A model generated the notes under the pieces. It was not told the DNA's origin and did not search any database. It saw only the letters and a program-made list of their open reading frames with translations. DNA of 64,000 nucleotides, taken from Vombatus ursinus (Eukaryota > Chordata > Mammalia > Diprotodontia > Vombatidae). Of this stretch, positions 53,731 to 64,000 are shown in pieces (position 1 is the stretch's first letter; each line of letters starts with the position of its first letter). A program made the translations under genes and the position numbers. The stretch is taken from NCBI RefSeq assembly GCF_900497805.2, contig NW_020954556.1, positions 57,122,907-57,186,906 of the forward strand, written 5' to 3'.

Positions 53731-54419
53731 AAGAGCTATTTCACCAAGGGAAAATCACCAAGACAGCTTTTCTCAGCTCTAGCTTTCTAATCTTTCCATA
53801 GGAAATGATTTACCTTCTTTCTACCTGTTAAGCTAGTTGTGAGAATAGAAGGGAGAATAGAGTACCTACATGCAGACTATTCCAGTGTTTCACAAATGAA
53901 AACTGGGAAGATGCATCAACTTAGGAGAGGAAGGAAAGATGAGTTTCAATCCTCTCTTGTGTTGCTTTGGCAATGAGCCACATCTTTAATGAGACGGTAT
54001 TTCATAGGCAGGCAAAGATAATATATGTGAAACTCTTTAGATGCCTCAGAAGAAAGGTGCTATAGAGATTCAAGGTATTGGTTGTAATCACTAAATATCA
54101 CCACTATTATCTAATACAGTGGAAGCTTTTTATAACAAGGGTACAGGGGGAGAGGACTAACATCTGTCTTAGAGGTTAACCATTATGTCAGGCTTTTGTT
54201 CCATGTAGTGGGTCCAGATTTGGACCCCAATACCCATGCAAACCTGTGTAATGGTAAGCCATGTCAAAGTAGGGTTTGACTGCTTTATTTTCCGATCTCA
54301 GGTGGACAGGACTCCTAAGTATGTAGTGTGAGACCCAGAAACCTAGACACACCGACTTTGTTTGTCCCGTGACCGCGGCCTCCGTATGTTTTTGGTTTGG
54401 TTTACTTTACCCTCCTTAC

Positions 54420-55191
54420 TTCCAAATAGGTCTGTTTTTCACTTTGTGTTCTCTGGGGGGGGAAGAAGTTCCTTGGGGAGCTCCTAGCTGTGGCAGATGT
54501 GATGTGGGGCGGGGCAGCCCTCTCTTGTTTCAGCTGGACACGGCCGCCGCTGCTGCTCCTCGTGCTGTACAGCCTGGTGGTGACGCCTTCCGAGGTGGAC
54601 GTTCGGGGGAACTCCTTCAGGGAGCGACTCAGCGGCTTGGTCTTGCCGTGGACAGCCTCGTGCTTGTACGTGCTGCTGCTCACGGGGGACGTGGAGCTCT
54701 TGGGCAGGGGCTGCACAGAGTGGTCCGTCCTTTCGGGTTCCATGGTGAAGCTGACCGGCCGGAGAAAGCAGATGTCCAGGCTGGACTCAGACGAAGCAGG
54801 GGAGCAGGCCTCGAAGAGAGGCAGGCTCTGAAAAGGCTCCTCTTCGTAGGGAGCCGGCAGGGTGAAGATCTCGCCACCGTACTCAAACTCCTCGTAGCTG
54901 GGGACGAAGCTGCGGGAGTCGGACAGGAGCTCCGCCGGGGCTCTGATGGACCGCTCGAGGTTGCCCACGGCGTCGGGAAGGGTGGGGTCGTAGTCCATCT
55001 CCGGGATGGCCTGGAGAGGGCCTGCCAAAGCCTTCAAGTCCTGCTCAGTGGGACAGAACTGAGTCGGGGCCAGGAGGTTTTCCGGCCTCTCGTGTTTTCT
55101 ACCCTCCATCTCCCAGTCACAGGGCTTCCCAGGCTGAATGTGCTCCATCAAGGTTTGTGGCTGACTTTTCTTCACTTGGGGCATCAAATGT
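54420..55191 (-). CDS. ARHGEF33: ARHGEF33 large C-terminal exon
   Basis: A 772-nt minus-strand exon, from acceptor ccctttaaag|A to donor GAA|GTAAGG. It reads HLMPQVKKSQPQTLMEHIQP onward and ends SEKQTYLE. The composition suggests a disordered tail: Ser/Thr/Pro-rich stretches, an acidic tyrosine-rich patch (YEEFEYGGEIFTLPAPYEEE, about residues 95-115 of the exon) and basic Ser-rich runs. No folded domain is seen. One base completes a Thr codon from the upstream exon and the end is phase 0. It is GC- and CpG-rich compared with the AT-rich surroundings. The upstream ATG/TTG near the acceptor is internal, not the gene start. A long open frame on the opposite strand (54369-55280) is a shadow. Confidence 0.9.
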
Positions 55192-55804
55192 CTTTAAAGG
55201 GGAAACAGAATACAAAAGAAGTGTGCATATGGTTCGTTAGTTCAGGCCCGGTCGCGAGCCAGAGCCTGCTCAAGGTCTGAGTACAACATAACCTGTCAGA
55301 ATGAAACTGCCAACACCACTCCTCACAGACCCTCCCCAGGTTCCTCGTATGCCATCAATGCACAGCCAGGGGGTGCCAGGGGCCACACAGGGCATGGCGG
55401 GCCCCCAGACTGAGGTGCTTACTCTACAGCCACCTAGGCAGCGGCCACCAAACGTCTCAGATTAAGGGGTTCCCGGGAGCCCCTTCCCCCTGCCTGGGAG
55501 AGTAGAGAGTGCTGGTCCGTAAAGTAAAGCGGATGTCGAAAGTATCATTCTCCTGCATCTCGTAGGTAAAGAAGCATTGGGATGAGATGGCTGTGAGAGG
55601 CGTGTTGTCGTCACTCTCCCCTCCAGATGATCTGATCCCTTCCCTGGTCTCCTCTCAATGCCCCAGAACCACTTCTCACTCTCCCCCCAATTCTCTTATT
55701 ATAGTTGGACTGTTGTATATTCATACTTTTAAAAACATCCATATGAAAATTAAATGTGGTATGGAAATCAATGATACACATTCTAACCAATTTTGCTAGA
55801 CTTC

Positions 55805-56045
55805 ATTTCAGACCTAGGTTCAAATCCCATCTCTCTCCGACCCTTATCAGTTGTGTAACCGTGGGCAAGTCATCTAACCTCTCTATGCCTCAGTTTCCTC
55901 ATCTGTTAAATGGGGATTATAATGCTTGTAGTATCATCCTCATGAGGTTCTGGTGAGGCCTAAATGAGATAATGTTTTATAAAGTGCTTTGAAAATTTTA
56001 AAATGCTATGTAAATGTCAATTACTGTTATAATTATTAGTAAAGC
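55805..56045 (+). mobile_element. MIR SINE
   Basis: ctaggttcaaatcccatctc, then gtgggcaagtcatctaacct, then cctcagtttcctcatctgtt, then atgctatgtaaatgtcaatt. Well kept. Confidence 0.75.
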
Positions 56046-56164
56046 TAGAATTTGTTACCTATCTACTGGTTCTTCTATTAATCTTGAGTGTCACACAAAG
56101 ATTTTCAGTATTAGATAACCGGCCATTTGACTAGTTTATAAACTGCCTGGCCCATCTTGTTTGA

Positions 56165-56290
56165 AAGATAGGAAATTAATATGGCATAATGAAAAGAATA
56201 CTCAATTTAGAACCAGTGAACTGGGGTTATAATCCTTCCCTTGCTACTATGTGACATTGAGCATTACCTGAGCTAATTGTCCTCAGAAAG
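56165..56290 (+). mobile_element. MIR-type fragment
   Basis: atggcataatgaaaagaata, then ctggggttataatccttccc. Confidence 0.5.
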
Positions 56291-56555
56291 CTTTCTTTTT
56301 TTCTTTCTTTCTTTTTTCTTTCTTTCTTCTTTTCTTTGTTCCTTTTTTTATTAGTCTTCTTGTACAAAATGACTAATATGGAAATGTTTTACATGATTGC
56401 ATATGTATCACCTATATTGGATTGCTTACCATCTCAGGGAGGGGGAAAGGAAGAGAAGGAGGGATAGAATTCGAACTCGAAACTTTAAAAAGTTTGAAAT
56501 TGGTTTAACATGTAATGGGGGGGGAATAAAATGTTATACAGAAAAAGAAGAAAGT
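56290..56555 (+). mobile_element. Marsupial-type L1 3' end, 5'-truncated
   Basis: Pyrimidine-rich start, aaatgactaatatggaaatg, catctcagggagggggaaag, acatgtaatggggggggaat and an A-rich end near 56550. Confidence 0.8.
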
Positions 56556-57714
56556 TCTATAAAATAAGAGAATTGGATTAAATGATCTTTATAGCCCACT
56601 GTAGCTCTAATTTTTCCAAATTGTTCAAGTTAGATGATTACCTGACAGATGGAACCAAATTACTATGAACTTACTAAAACTAATCATGACTCTATCAATG
56701 TAGAAGAACTCATCTGAATACAGATTCCATGAGGTTTAATGGTAACCAAAATGTGCTGATTTGTGTTGACATTCTTCAACAGAACTCTAGGGAGAACAGA
56801 AGATTAGAGAGCGGCCTACACTATTTTTATCTTTTGATATTAAGGTGGCAATCAGGCAGGGGTGAAATTACAGACATTAGCCTGACAAACTCTCTTCTCA
56901 CTCACAGCCTGCCTTGAAGCAGTAGCCTGTATTGGGCCCCAGCTGGCTATGAAGAGAAGCTCTTTCAGAACCTACCTATGCAAGAATTGCTTCCCTGCAA
57001 ACTCTGAGTCCGGTCTGGATGCTGGTATCCTAGAAAGAGCACAGATGCTGAGAAAGCAGCTGCACGCTTCCTGGGGAGACCTTCCGTATGTGGGCACAGC
57101 CCTCTAAGGGACCATGGCAAGGATAGAGCTGGCTCATGCTGGCCATGTACGCCTGGCAGGAGTTGTGGGAAAAGCCTCACAGATAGGTCATTTGGAAAAT
57201 TTGGTGGCTGAAACAGCAATAGCCCAGCTCTCATGATAATATAAAGTTGAGGGAGAAAAATCAACTCTGTTATAACAACGTTAATTAAATTTGTCTTAAG
57301 ATAATAGACATGGAAACAAATTACAGAGCAAAGAATTTAGATAGAAATGGACCCATTCTGGTATAGTAAAGATTAAGAATTTTGCATTTTTTTTTCCTCA
57401 CCCTTTCAGAATCTTGGGATCTAAAACTCACAAGGCTGAATCCATGCTTATCCTTCTAAGGTAAAAATGAATGCCGGGAAGTTTGAAAGTATTAAGGACC
57501 AGAATCACCCCCAGCGTATTTGATGCTTTCCTGTGCCCCGGGGTTTGCTGAATGAGATCCCAGATTAACATGCCAGACTGTTGTGAGTGGAGACCAAAAA
57601 GATAAAATCTTGTTCTCTCCTGGAGTGGCCAGGGACATCTAAGGACAAGCTGACAGAATAACTTAGGACATTGCTAATTAAGCACTCATGTATAGGCTTT
57701 CTTATAAAACTGAA

Positions 57715-57845
57715 GACTTAGAGAGATTCAGAGGGTGAACTCCTTGGGGGTACAAACTATCTCTTTCCTCATCTTGTATCCCCAGCTCTTGGCTCAGCAC
57801 CTGGCACATAGTAGGCCCATGGTAAATCTCGATGGATTGATTGAG
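57715..57845 (+). mobile_element. L2 3' tail
   Basis: cttgtatccccagctcttgg, then cacctggcacatagtaggcc, then gatggattgatt. Confidence 0.7.
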
Positions 57846-58462
57846 GCAAGGACTTTAGGAGGCAGGGCTTAGCCAGTTTAACAGTCTTTCTGGTTGCTGT
57901 TAGGCCTCACACACAGATCCTCAGAACACAGATTTCCTTTGAGACCTAAGAGAACTCTTCTTTCCCTTCCCAATGCTTGGGGGAAAGGGAAGGCCTACTC
58001 TGGTTTTTCTTTGGGAGGCCTAAATCTCACTGTTCAACTTTGGAGGGGCTCTCTGTGGCTTCAGAGAACTCTTTCCACCTGCCCTTCCTTATATATGTCT
58101 CATCTTTTCCCCTTCTTGCCAGGCCCAAGCCCAAAGGTCTGGGAGGCAGGATGGGTGTAGTTAAGACTAAAGGAGTGACTAAAGGGTGAGACAAACCTCA
58201 ATCAGGTAGTATGAAGAGAAGTTGTCCCCCCAACACTTCCTATGAACCTCGATCATGCTACACCTTGCAATCTCTGGTACAAAGAGGAAGTCTCTCTCCA
58301 GTTCACTGCATCAGCAGGAGGATATATAAATGCCCCAGCCGAGAGAAGAAGATCCCGCCACACTACAATAATGCAGTTGGCCCTGGCCAGAGAACCTTCA
58401 AAGTTGACTGCTAGGGACATGAGGGGATGTCCATGAACCTTTCCCCAGTGACAGCAGCTTAC

Positions 58463-58630
58463 GTGACAGCTGAGCCAGGGCTGGTGGCAGCAGGGTACGG
58501 CTGTAGCATCTCTTCGGAGTGGATCCCACCACTGTCCCGGACAGCCTCAGGACCAGGAACTGGGGAAGTGTCCTGCCCGGTGTTTGCACACTGGGAAGCC
58601 AGGCCTTTGTACAGCTTCGCCATGGATGAC
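58463..58630 (-). CDS. ARHGEF33: ARHGEF33 exon after the DH region
   Basis: A 168-nt minus-strand exon between tctctgcttgcttag|G and GTCAC|GTAAGC. Translation: SSMAKLYKGLASQCANTGQD through PYPAATSPGSAVT. It takes one base to complete Lys from the DH exon and leaves two bases that join the A of the next exon to give Thr, so both junctions keep frame. The sequence is polar with Pro/Ser/Thr and no recognised domain. It probably begins the disordered tail after the exchange domain. The frame agreement at both junctions is the main evidence that it is real. Confidence 0.88.
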
Positions 58631-58869
58631 CTAAGCAAGCAGAGAGACAGCTCTGTTAACAATTCTCAGGATATGATGGGAAATCAGGGTCATCCAGGAT
58701 GTCCCCAGAACAGAGATGTTTCTCAGAAAGAGGTAGGTCCACATAAAAAGTGAGCTTGCCCTTTGGTGGGTGCTGATGATGCTTTAGGGAAAGATGGGTG
58801 TTATTATGAAGTAGCTGAAATGGCTAGAGTCGGTGGTGGGAAATGCTTCCCATAAATGCAATTCAACAA

Positions 58870-59190
58870 ACATTTATTAAACAAAGTGTGAACTGTGAAC
58901 TATTACTGTGCCATAAGAAATGACAGACATGAAAAATTCAGAGAAGCATGGAGAGACTAGTATGAATTGATTGAACAGAGTGAATTTAGATGAACTGGGA
59001 AAACAATCTAGACAATAATTATGATATAAATGGAAAGAAAAAAACTGAATGCTTCATAATTATAATGGCCAAACTTGATACCAGAGAAGAGTTTCCTGCC
59101 TTGTGGAGGGAAGGAACTATGGATGTGGAATGTTACAGACACTGTCAGACATAGTAGATAGTATTGGGTAGTTTTGTTAAATTGCTTTTT
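58870..59190 (+). mobile_element. L1 3' part, older type
   Basis: actattactgtgccataaga and caggag-like L1 C-terminal text (gcatggagagactagtatga) with a T-rich end. Degraded. Confidence 0.5.
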
Positions 59191-59224
59191 TTCCTTTTTT
59201 AAGTCTTAGTTAATAATTATTAAT

Positions 59225-59495
59225 AACAATAATAGCTAACATTTATATAGCATTTACTGTGTGCCAGGCACTATGCTAAACCCTTTTTACTTATTATCTC
59301 GTTTAATCCTCACAACAACTTTGCAAGGTAAACGCTATTATTATCTACATTTTACAGATGAAACTGAAGCAAAAAGAGGCTAAGTGATTTACCTAGGGTC
59401 CCAGAGCTAGTAAGTATTTGAGGCTGGACTTGAACTCAGATCTTATTGATTCCAGGCCTGACACTCTATCCAGTGTGCCACCTACCTGCCCCCAA
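59225..59495 (-). mobile_element. MIR SINE, minus strand
   Basis: agctaacatttatatagcat, then cgtttaatcctcacaacaac, then attttacagatgaaactgaa, then ctggacttgaactcagatct. Near full length. Confidence 0.75.
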
Positions 59496-59554
59496 GAGAT
59501 ATTTGGAAATGAATGTGACAAAAAATGAAAGGTAGTAATGAAAGTAAGATAAAA

Positions 59555-60420
59555 TTTTAAATATATATTAAGCACCTACTATGTACAGAGCATTGTGCCA
59601 GGTTCTGAGAGAAATACAAAGATAAATAAAGTATAGCTCCTGCCCGCATAGAGTTTATGATTTAGTAGAAGGCTGTGACAATACGCAAACAACCATAATA
59701 CAAAATGGAGCTTATGTGCATAAGAAAAGTACAAAGAAAGTGCTATGTGAGGGCTGAGAAAGCAAAGATTACTTTTAAATGTGGGAAATCATGGAAGGCA
59801 TTCTGGAAGAGGTAATACCTTGAGCTAGGTCTCGAAGGGTATGGTAGTTTTCAACAGGCAAAAATTGAAAAAAGAGCACTTTAGGTATTGGGAACAGCAT
59901 ATGCCAAGACATTGGGGCAGGGCTTTATGGTGCATGGATGGGTGGTGACAAGTATCCTGGTTTGCCTAGAACAAAGGGTCCATGAAGCAGAATACTTTAA
60001 GATAAGGCTGAAAAGTTAGGGTAGAGCCACATTACGAAGGGTTTTCAATGGTGGCCAACCTAAGGAGTCTTGACTCTGTCTGATAGACAAACCAATGAAG
60101 GATTTTGAGTAAAGGAATGACATGTTCATTCTGTGGTTTATACATATGGAAGATGCACAAGGTTTGGGGTATGGATTAGAGGAGGGAGAAATTGGAGGTG
60201 GGAAATATTTTTATCAGATTATCACAATAGTTCAGATGAGTAGTAATGAAGACTTGTACTAAGGTGGTGCCTAGGAGAACAGAAAAGAGGGAATGGATGC
60301 CAGAGATATGTCAATGGAATCATCAGGATTTGGCAATTGATTAAATATGGGAGGTAAATGACAGAAGACTCAAGGGTAAAACTGAGGTTTTGAAAATATA
60401 AGGCTGACTGAATGGCAATG
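59555..60420 (-). mobile_element. L2-type LINE, minus strand
   Basis: Left edge ttaagcacctactatgtaca; further text gaaggcattctggaagaggt, then gggaacagcatatgccaaga, then gaatgacatgttcattctgt: reversed L2 3' part. Confidence 0.65.
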
Positions 60421-60825
60421 CCATACACAAAAATAAGGAAGTCAAAAGGATGAATTTTTGAGGAAACAACAGTCCAAAGAGGGGAAGAGGAATCCTTATA
60501 ATGTCTCTAGTCTGAAGAACTTTCAAAAAGACTACTTCTCCAAAGTGTCTTGGGAAAGATGGGTTTGCATATGCAGGAGAGTGCCCAGAGAGTTCTGAAG
60601 CAGCCAAGGTGGTTGGGAAATTCTGATCTGGGCTTCTTCACTTCTTCCAGTAGGCATCCATCCTCCTCTGGTCTATTATTCTGTCTCATCTCATTTCTTT
60701 GCCTTTCTCTCTACCCCAGTGCTGCCTCTGCTGATGGGCAAAATGATAACTCAGGAATGTCTTATATCCTTCCTTTGCTCATACCCCTTTGACCCTCCCT
60801 CCAGTCTGGGTTGTCAGAAACTTAC

Positions 60826-60974
60826 TTCTTGAGTTTTTTCCGTTTCTGAATGAGCAAATCTTCATTACATTGAAACAACAGGGTATAGTGAGAGATAAAA
60901 ACTCGGAGGCGCTGGACACACACCAAAAGCAGATAATAGTCAGGGTGTTCCTGCTCAGTGAACTTCAGGACATT
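60826..60974 (-). CDS. ARHGEF33: ARHGEF33 exon with C-terminal DH (RhoGEF) helix
   Basis: A 149-nt minus-strand exon from ttactttcccag|AAT to AAGAA|GTAAGT. It reads NVLKFTEQEHPDYYLLLVCV, then QRLRVFISHYTLLFQCNEDL, then LIQKRKKLKK. The pattern of a helix with PDYYLLLVCVQRL followed by a basic segment resembles the late helices of the Dbl homology domain, where the family has PxQRLxxYxLLL-type motifs. RhoGEFs load GTP on Rho-type GTPases. The gene is convergent with SOS1, as known for mammalian ARHGEF33. It enters in phase 0; the preceding exon was not found up to 64 kb. The RhoGEF call is good; the family member is inferred partly from synteny. Confidence 0.85.
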
Positions 60975-61279
60975 CTGGGAAAGTAAAGAAAAAGGAGAAG
61001 TCAGAAAATTCAAATAGATCATTGCCCTTTCTGTGTTCTGCACATTACCTCAATCTGTCATTTCATAAATGATGTATCAGAATAATTAGAAACAATAAGA
61101 ATTACACATATTTTTCCAGGTGAAGATTTATTTTAGTCCAATTCTGTATCTTACATTAAGGCAACAGAGGAGCATCTATGGGCATTTTTGTTAAGAGTTA
61201 GAAACGAGTTTAATGTCTTTAAACATGGAAAATTGCAAAGAGGTACAAGGATCTCACATTCCTTTTCAATCAATGAAAA

Positions 61280-61426
61280 AGTATTTATTTTGTTTTTGCC
61301 TTTATTTTCAAATTTTTTCAATGAACAAGCACATATTTCTCTCCCTCCCACCTCTGTCAAAAAAAAGGAAGAGAAGAAGGAAGAAAAAAGATAAAGAAAG
61401 AAAAGAAAAGAAAAGGAAAGGGAAAA

Positions 61427-61518
<92 letters not shown>

Positions 61519-62220
61519 AAAACCAATCTTTGTTACAAATATACATAGTCAAGCAAAAGACATTTCCACATTGGTCATGTCCAGAAATTTATGTCTCATT
61601 CCATGTATTGAGTCCATCATCTTTTTTTCAGGGAGGGAATAGCATTTTTTAATTGTGGATACTCTGGGATCATGCTGGTCATTGAATTGATCAGAGTTAT
61701 TAAGTCTTTCAAAGTTGTACATTTTTACAATATTACTGTTATTTTATTCATTCTTCTCCTGGTTCTGCTCACTTTATTCTACATCATTTCATATAAGTCT
61801 TCCCAGGTTACTGTGAAACCATCCCATTTGGCATTTCTTATTCTTCCTCTTTTCTTTGGCACAGTGGTATTCCATTACATTCATACAAACATTATTTGTT
61901 CAACCATTCCCCAGTTGATGGACACCCCCTTAGTTTCTAGTTCTTTGTCACCACAGAAAGAGCTGCTACAAAAAAAGTTGAACAAATGAGTCACTAATCT
62001 CTTTCTTTGATCTCATTTGGGTAAAAGCCTAGTAATGGTATTGCACAAAAAGGGCATACATGGTTTGGTAATTTGTAGGGCATAGTTCCAAAACACTTTC
62101 CAGAATGGCTAAACTAATTCATAGCTCCACCAAAGGTGCATCAATGTTCCTACTTTCCTAGACCCCTAATGCTTGTCATTTTCCATTTTTCTCAACTTCA
62201 CCAACCTGAGCACGTATTAA
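61280..62220 (-). mobile_element. Marsupial-type L1 3' end, minus strand
   Basis: Reversed L1 end: attttatt-rich left edge, ccacattggtcatgtccaga, ccattccccagttgatggac, agctgctacaaaaaaagttg, gaatggctaaactaattcat. The GAAA repeat at 61429-61520 lies inside its A/G-rich tail region. Confidence 0.8.
61429..61520. repeat. GAAA tetranucleotide repeat
   Basis: Twenty-three perfect GAAA units, preceded by about 55 bases of imperfect GAAA/AAAG. It produces the long low-complexity frames seen on both strands here. Confidence 0.98.
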
Positions 62221-62233
62221 GAGTCTAATATTG

Positions 62234-62384
62234 GGGGCAGCTAGTTGGCACAGTGAATAGAGCTCTGACCTTGGAGTCAGGAGGACCTGAGTTCAAATCC
62301 AGCCTTAGACACTTAACACTTACTAGCTATGTGACCCTGGGCAAGTCACTTAACCCCGATCTCCTAAGCAAAAAAAAAAAAAAA
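62234..62384 (+). mobile_element. tRNA-like marsupial SINE with poly(A) tail
   Basis: ggggcagctagttggcacag, then gagttcaaatccagccttag, then gtgaccctgggcaagtcact, then an A15 tail (62370-62384). Imperfect target-site repeat aagagtctaatatt / aagagtccactatg on its two sides. This is the youngest-looking SINE in the window. Confidence 0.85.
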
Positions 62385-62520
62385 GAGTCCACTATGGGCC
62401 AGATGTTGTGTTAGGTCCTGTAAATACAAAGACAAAATTGAAACAATCCATGCTCTCAAGGAGCTTCCATTAACAGGGAGAGTGTATAGAGACAGTGCCT
62501 GAACTCAAAGAAGAAACCAG
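62385..62520 (-). mobile_element. L2 tail, minus strand, hit by the SINE
   Basis: cactatgggccagatgttgt, then tgctctcaaggagcttccat. Its left end continues before 62234, so the SINE landed in it. Confidence 0.6.
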
Positions 62521-62641
62521 AACTTCAGGTGCCTTATAAAAGACAGTAATTTTCAAATAGTGAAAGCCTTGTGGTTCCTTTCACTTCATACTGTCTACAT
62601 ATAAGGGAATTGAGAGGATTAGGACAGCAAGTGCTTAATTG

Positions 62642-63361
62642 TGTGGGAATTGAGGGAACAACACTGACTCCATCTTGTGATTCAACTCTGGAGCTAACTT
62701 AGTTCTCTTTCTATTGAATTATGGGTCTGGTCCAACTTCTGTCCTGTGAGAAAACTTTATTCAATTGTGGGAATTGGGAGAAAACTTCCTTGCATTGTTG
62801 GAATGTAGATCTGCATGTCTGGGAAGCTGGACCACCTCTACCTGCTTCTTAGAGACCCTTCACCAAGGACCTACGTTATGCTGACCAGAAACCCAGTCAG
62901 ATCCAAAGATTAAAGCAAGGAGTTTTCTCATATTGTACATCTCAAGCAATCCACATGTCTTATCTGAAAACTGGCCCCAGATCGATCAATCAGTTATTGT
63001 TCCCATCTTCCTTTGATCATTCACAGACACTTGAGAGGAGTGGAACACTTCTTTTTTTGATTTCAGGAAATTGTACCTGTTCAATCTCCCCCTTCCAACT
63101 TGGAAAGTCCCTAATCTTTCTGCCACTCAGAATTCAGATTACTTAATGTTGTATTGTTTCCTTTCAATTAATTGGCCTTATTTGATTAATTGTTTTTAAT
63201 GTATAGAAGTCTGTCTCCCCTTATATTTGGGGTCCAAATCTAAATTGAGGAGATCTGGTCCTAGTTTGTTGGGCAATTGGCATTCATTGCTTAATAAATC
63301 AATATGCTTGGAAGATTAAACCTTTGTTTCCTCAGTCATTTCATCTTTCACCCACCACACA
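62642..63361 (+). mobile_element. Probable solo LTR of an endogenous retrovirus-like element
   Basis: About 720 bp beginning TGTGGGAATTG and ending CCACCACACA (TG...CA ends), with actgactccatcttgtg near the start and AATAAA near 63295 about 65 bp before the end. This layout is that of an LTR (U3 then R/U5). No internal viral region is present, so it is a solo LTR. Clear flanking repeats were not found. Family not assigned. Confidence 0.55.
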
Positions 63362-63534
63362 GAGGCCTGCTTCTAAGGAGACATACATTGGACTGGCTGA
63401 AGAAGCAGTGTAAACTTATCGGCATCACTGATCTAAGTATATCCAAGGTGTCCTACACTAAGTTACCAAGAAGTTCAGATAGAAATTAAACTAGAATGGA
63501 GACCACTTGGTCAGAGTTGGAACAAGGATAACGG

Positions 63535-63720
63535 AGAATATGAATAAATGAATAAATCAATGAAAAAGCATTTAAGTGCCTACTATGTACAAAGTTCTGT
63601 GATAAGCACTTGGAGATACAAGAAGAAAAGTGGTAACAGTCTCTGCTCCCCAGGAGCTCCCATTCTCATGGAGGAGATGATTCATAAAAGGGATTTCAGC
63701 TGCAAGTAGGATGGAAAGTT
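63535..63720 (-). mobile_element. L2-type tail, minus strand
   Basis: tgcctactatgtacaaagtt, then gctccccaggagctcccatt. Confidence 0.6.
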
Positions 63721-64000
63721 CCCATGGCCCTTAGGGTACAGCCTCAAAGCCAATAGTAATGCTATCCTTAATGTTATTTCCATTGATAAAATCACATCTG
63801 TTTCTGATGTTAAACTATTGGACAGTACGAAGGGACCTTGGTGTTATTTAGGTTCTTTTCCAGGTAGCTATTATTGCTGAGGAGGTAGGGGTTATGGCAC
63901 CCACAGAAGCAACTGCCAGATACTGTCTCCACAGAGGTTGTTTGCCACAATGTTGGCTTCAAGGACTGGCTTGCAACCAGGGCCAGTGGTCTGTGGGACA

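Larger units (their letters stand above)
50849..54419. other. ARHGEF33 last intron with repeats
   Basis: No exon between the last two coding exons, whose phases join directly. Contains SINE, MIR and L3 pieces listed separately; the rest is unassigned. Confidence 0.6.
55192..58462. other. ARHGEF33 intron with repeats
   Basis: Flanking exon phases join directly, so no coding exon is required here. Holds the MIR, L1 and L2 pieces listed separately. Confidence 0.6.

Noticed and set aside
54369-55280. 303-codon open frame on the plus strand
   Set aside because: It lies opposite the ARHGEF33 exon, whose splice sites and phases fit its neighbours. The antisense frame is rich in Arg/Gly/Leu from CpG codons and has no family likeness.
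56965-57264. 99-codon minus-strand frame in an ARHGEF33 intron
   Set aside because: Flanking exon phases already join directly, and no splice pair delimits it convincingly.
61151-61552. Low-complexity frames of repeated FLSF or KERK units
   Set aside because: Translation of the GAAA microsatellite.
63890-64000. Possible further ARHGEF33 exon (minus strand, after gtcccacag)
   Set aside because: The open frame is short (about 35 codons to a stop) and does not resemble a DH domain; no good donor was found.

Overview
The window is vertebrate nuclear DNA, most likely from a marsupial. It holds parts of two multi-exon genes in a tail-to-tail (convergent) arrangement, with long AT-rich introns and intergenic DNA full of old transposons. 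The marsupial call is an inference from repeat types: tRNA-like SINEs carrying an RTE/BovB-like tail, L1 3' ends of the marsupial kind, and abundant old CR1/L3, L2 and MIR copies. The exact species cannot be read from the sequence. || Plus strand, 1 to about 36.5 kb: the 3' third of SOS1, the Ras guanine-nucleotide exchange factor Son of sevenless 1. Eight coding exons can be placed to the base from splice sites, continuous phase and near-identity to the remembered human protein: 1066-1228, 9775-9892, 13691-13863, 14908-15024, 16852-17116, 26349-26393 (a 45-nt cassette exon), 28965-29083 and 30476-30964 (stop). They encode the C-terminal 495 residues: most of the Cdc25 catalytic domain, including the helical hairpin, then the proline-rich tail with four GRB2 SH3-binding motifs. 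A long 3' UTR follows, with poly(A) signals near 33.03 and 36.45 kb. The 5' exons lie left of the window. || 36.5 to 50.7 kb is intergenic, with degraded L2, MIR, SINE and CR1/L3 pieces and no gene that I can support. || Minus strand, 50.7 to 61 kb: the last four coding exons of a Rho-family GEF that I assign to ARHGEF33 (60974-60826, 58630-58463, 55191-54420, 50848-50702). The call rests on a DH-like helix and on ARHGEF33 being the known neighbour of SOS1. Splice phases agree at every junction and give a 411-residue C-terminal piece ending in a polybasic tail. The earlier exons are right of the window or not recognised. 61 to 64 kb is repeat: an L1 3' end broken by a GAAA microsatellite, L2 and SINE pieces, and a probable solo LTR. 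|| Most notable observations: (1) a decayed, exon-like copy of the SOS1 proline-rich exon about 0.8 kb upstream of the real one; (2) a direct duplication of about 270 bp flanking the SOS1 cassette exon; (3) a 60-nt segment with strong splice signals and an open frame inside the SOS1 3' UTR; (4) an unidentified minus-strand coding-like relic in the large SOS1 intron; (5) clear nested transposon insertions with target-site duplications. No new multi-gene system is visible.
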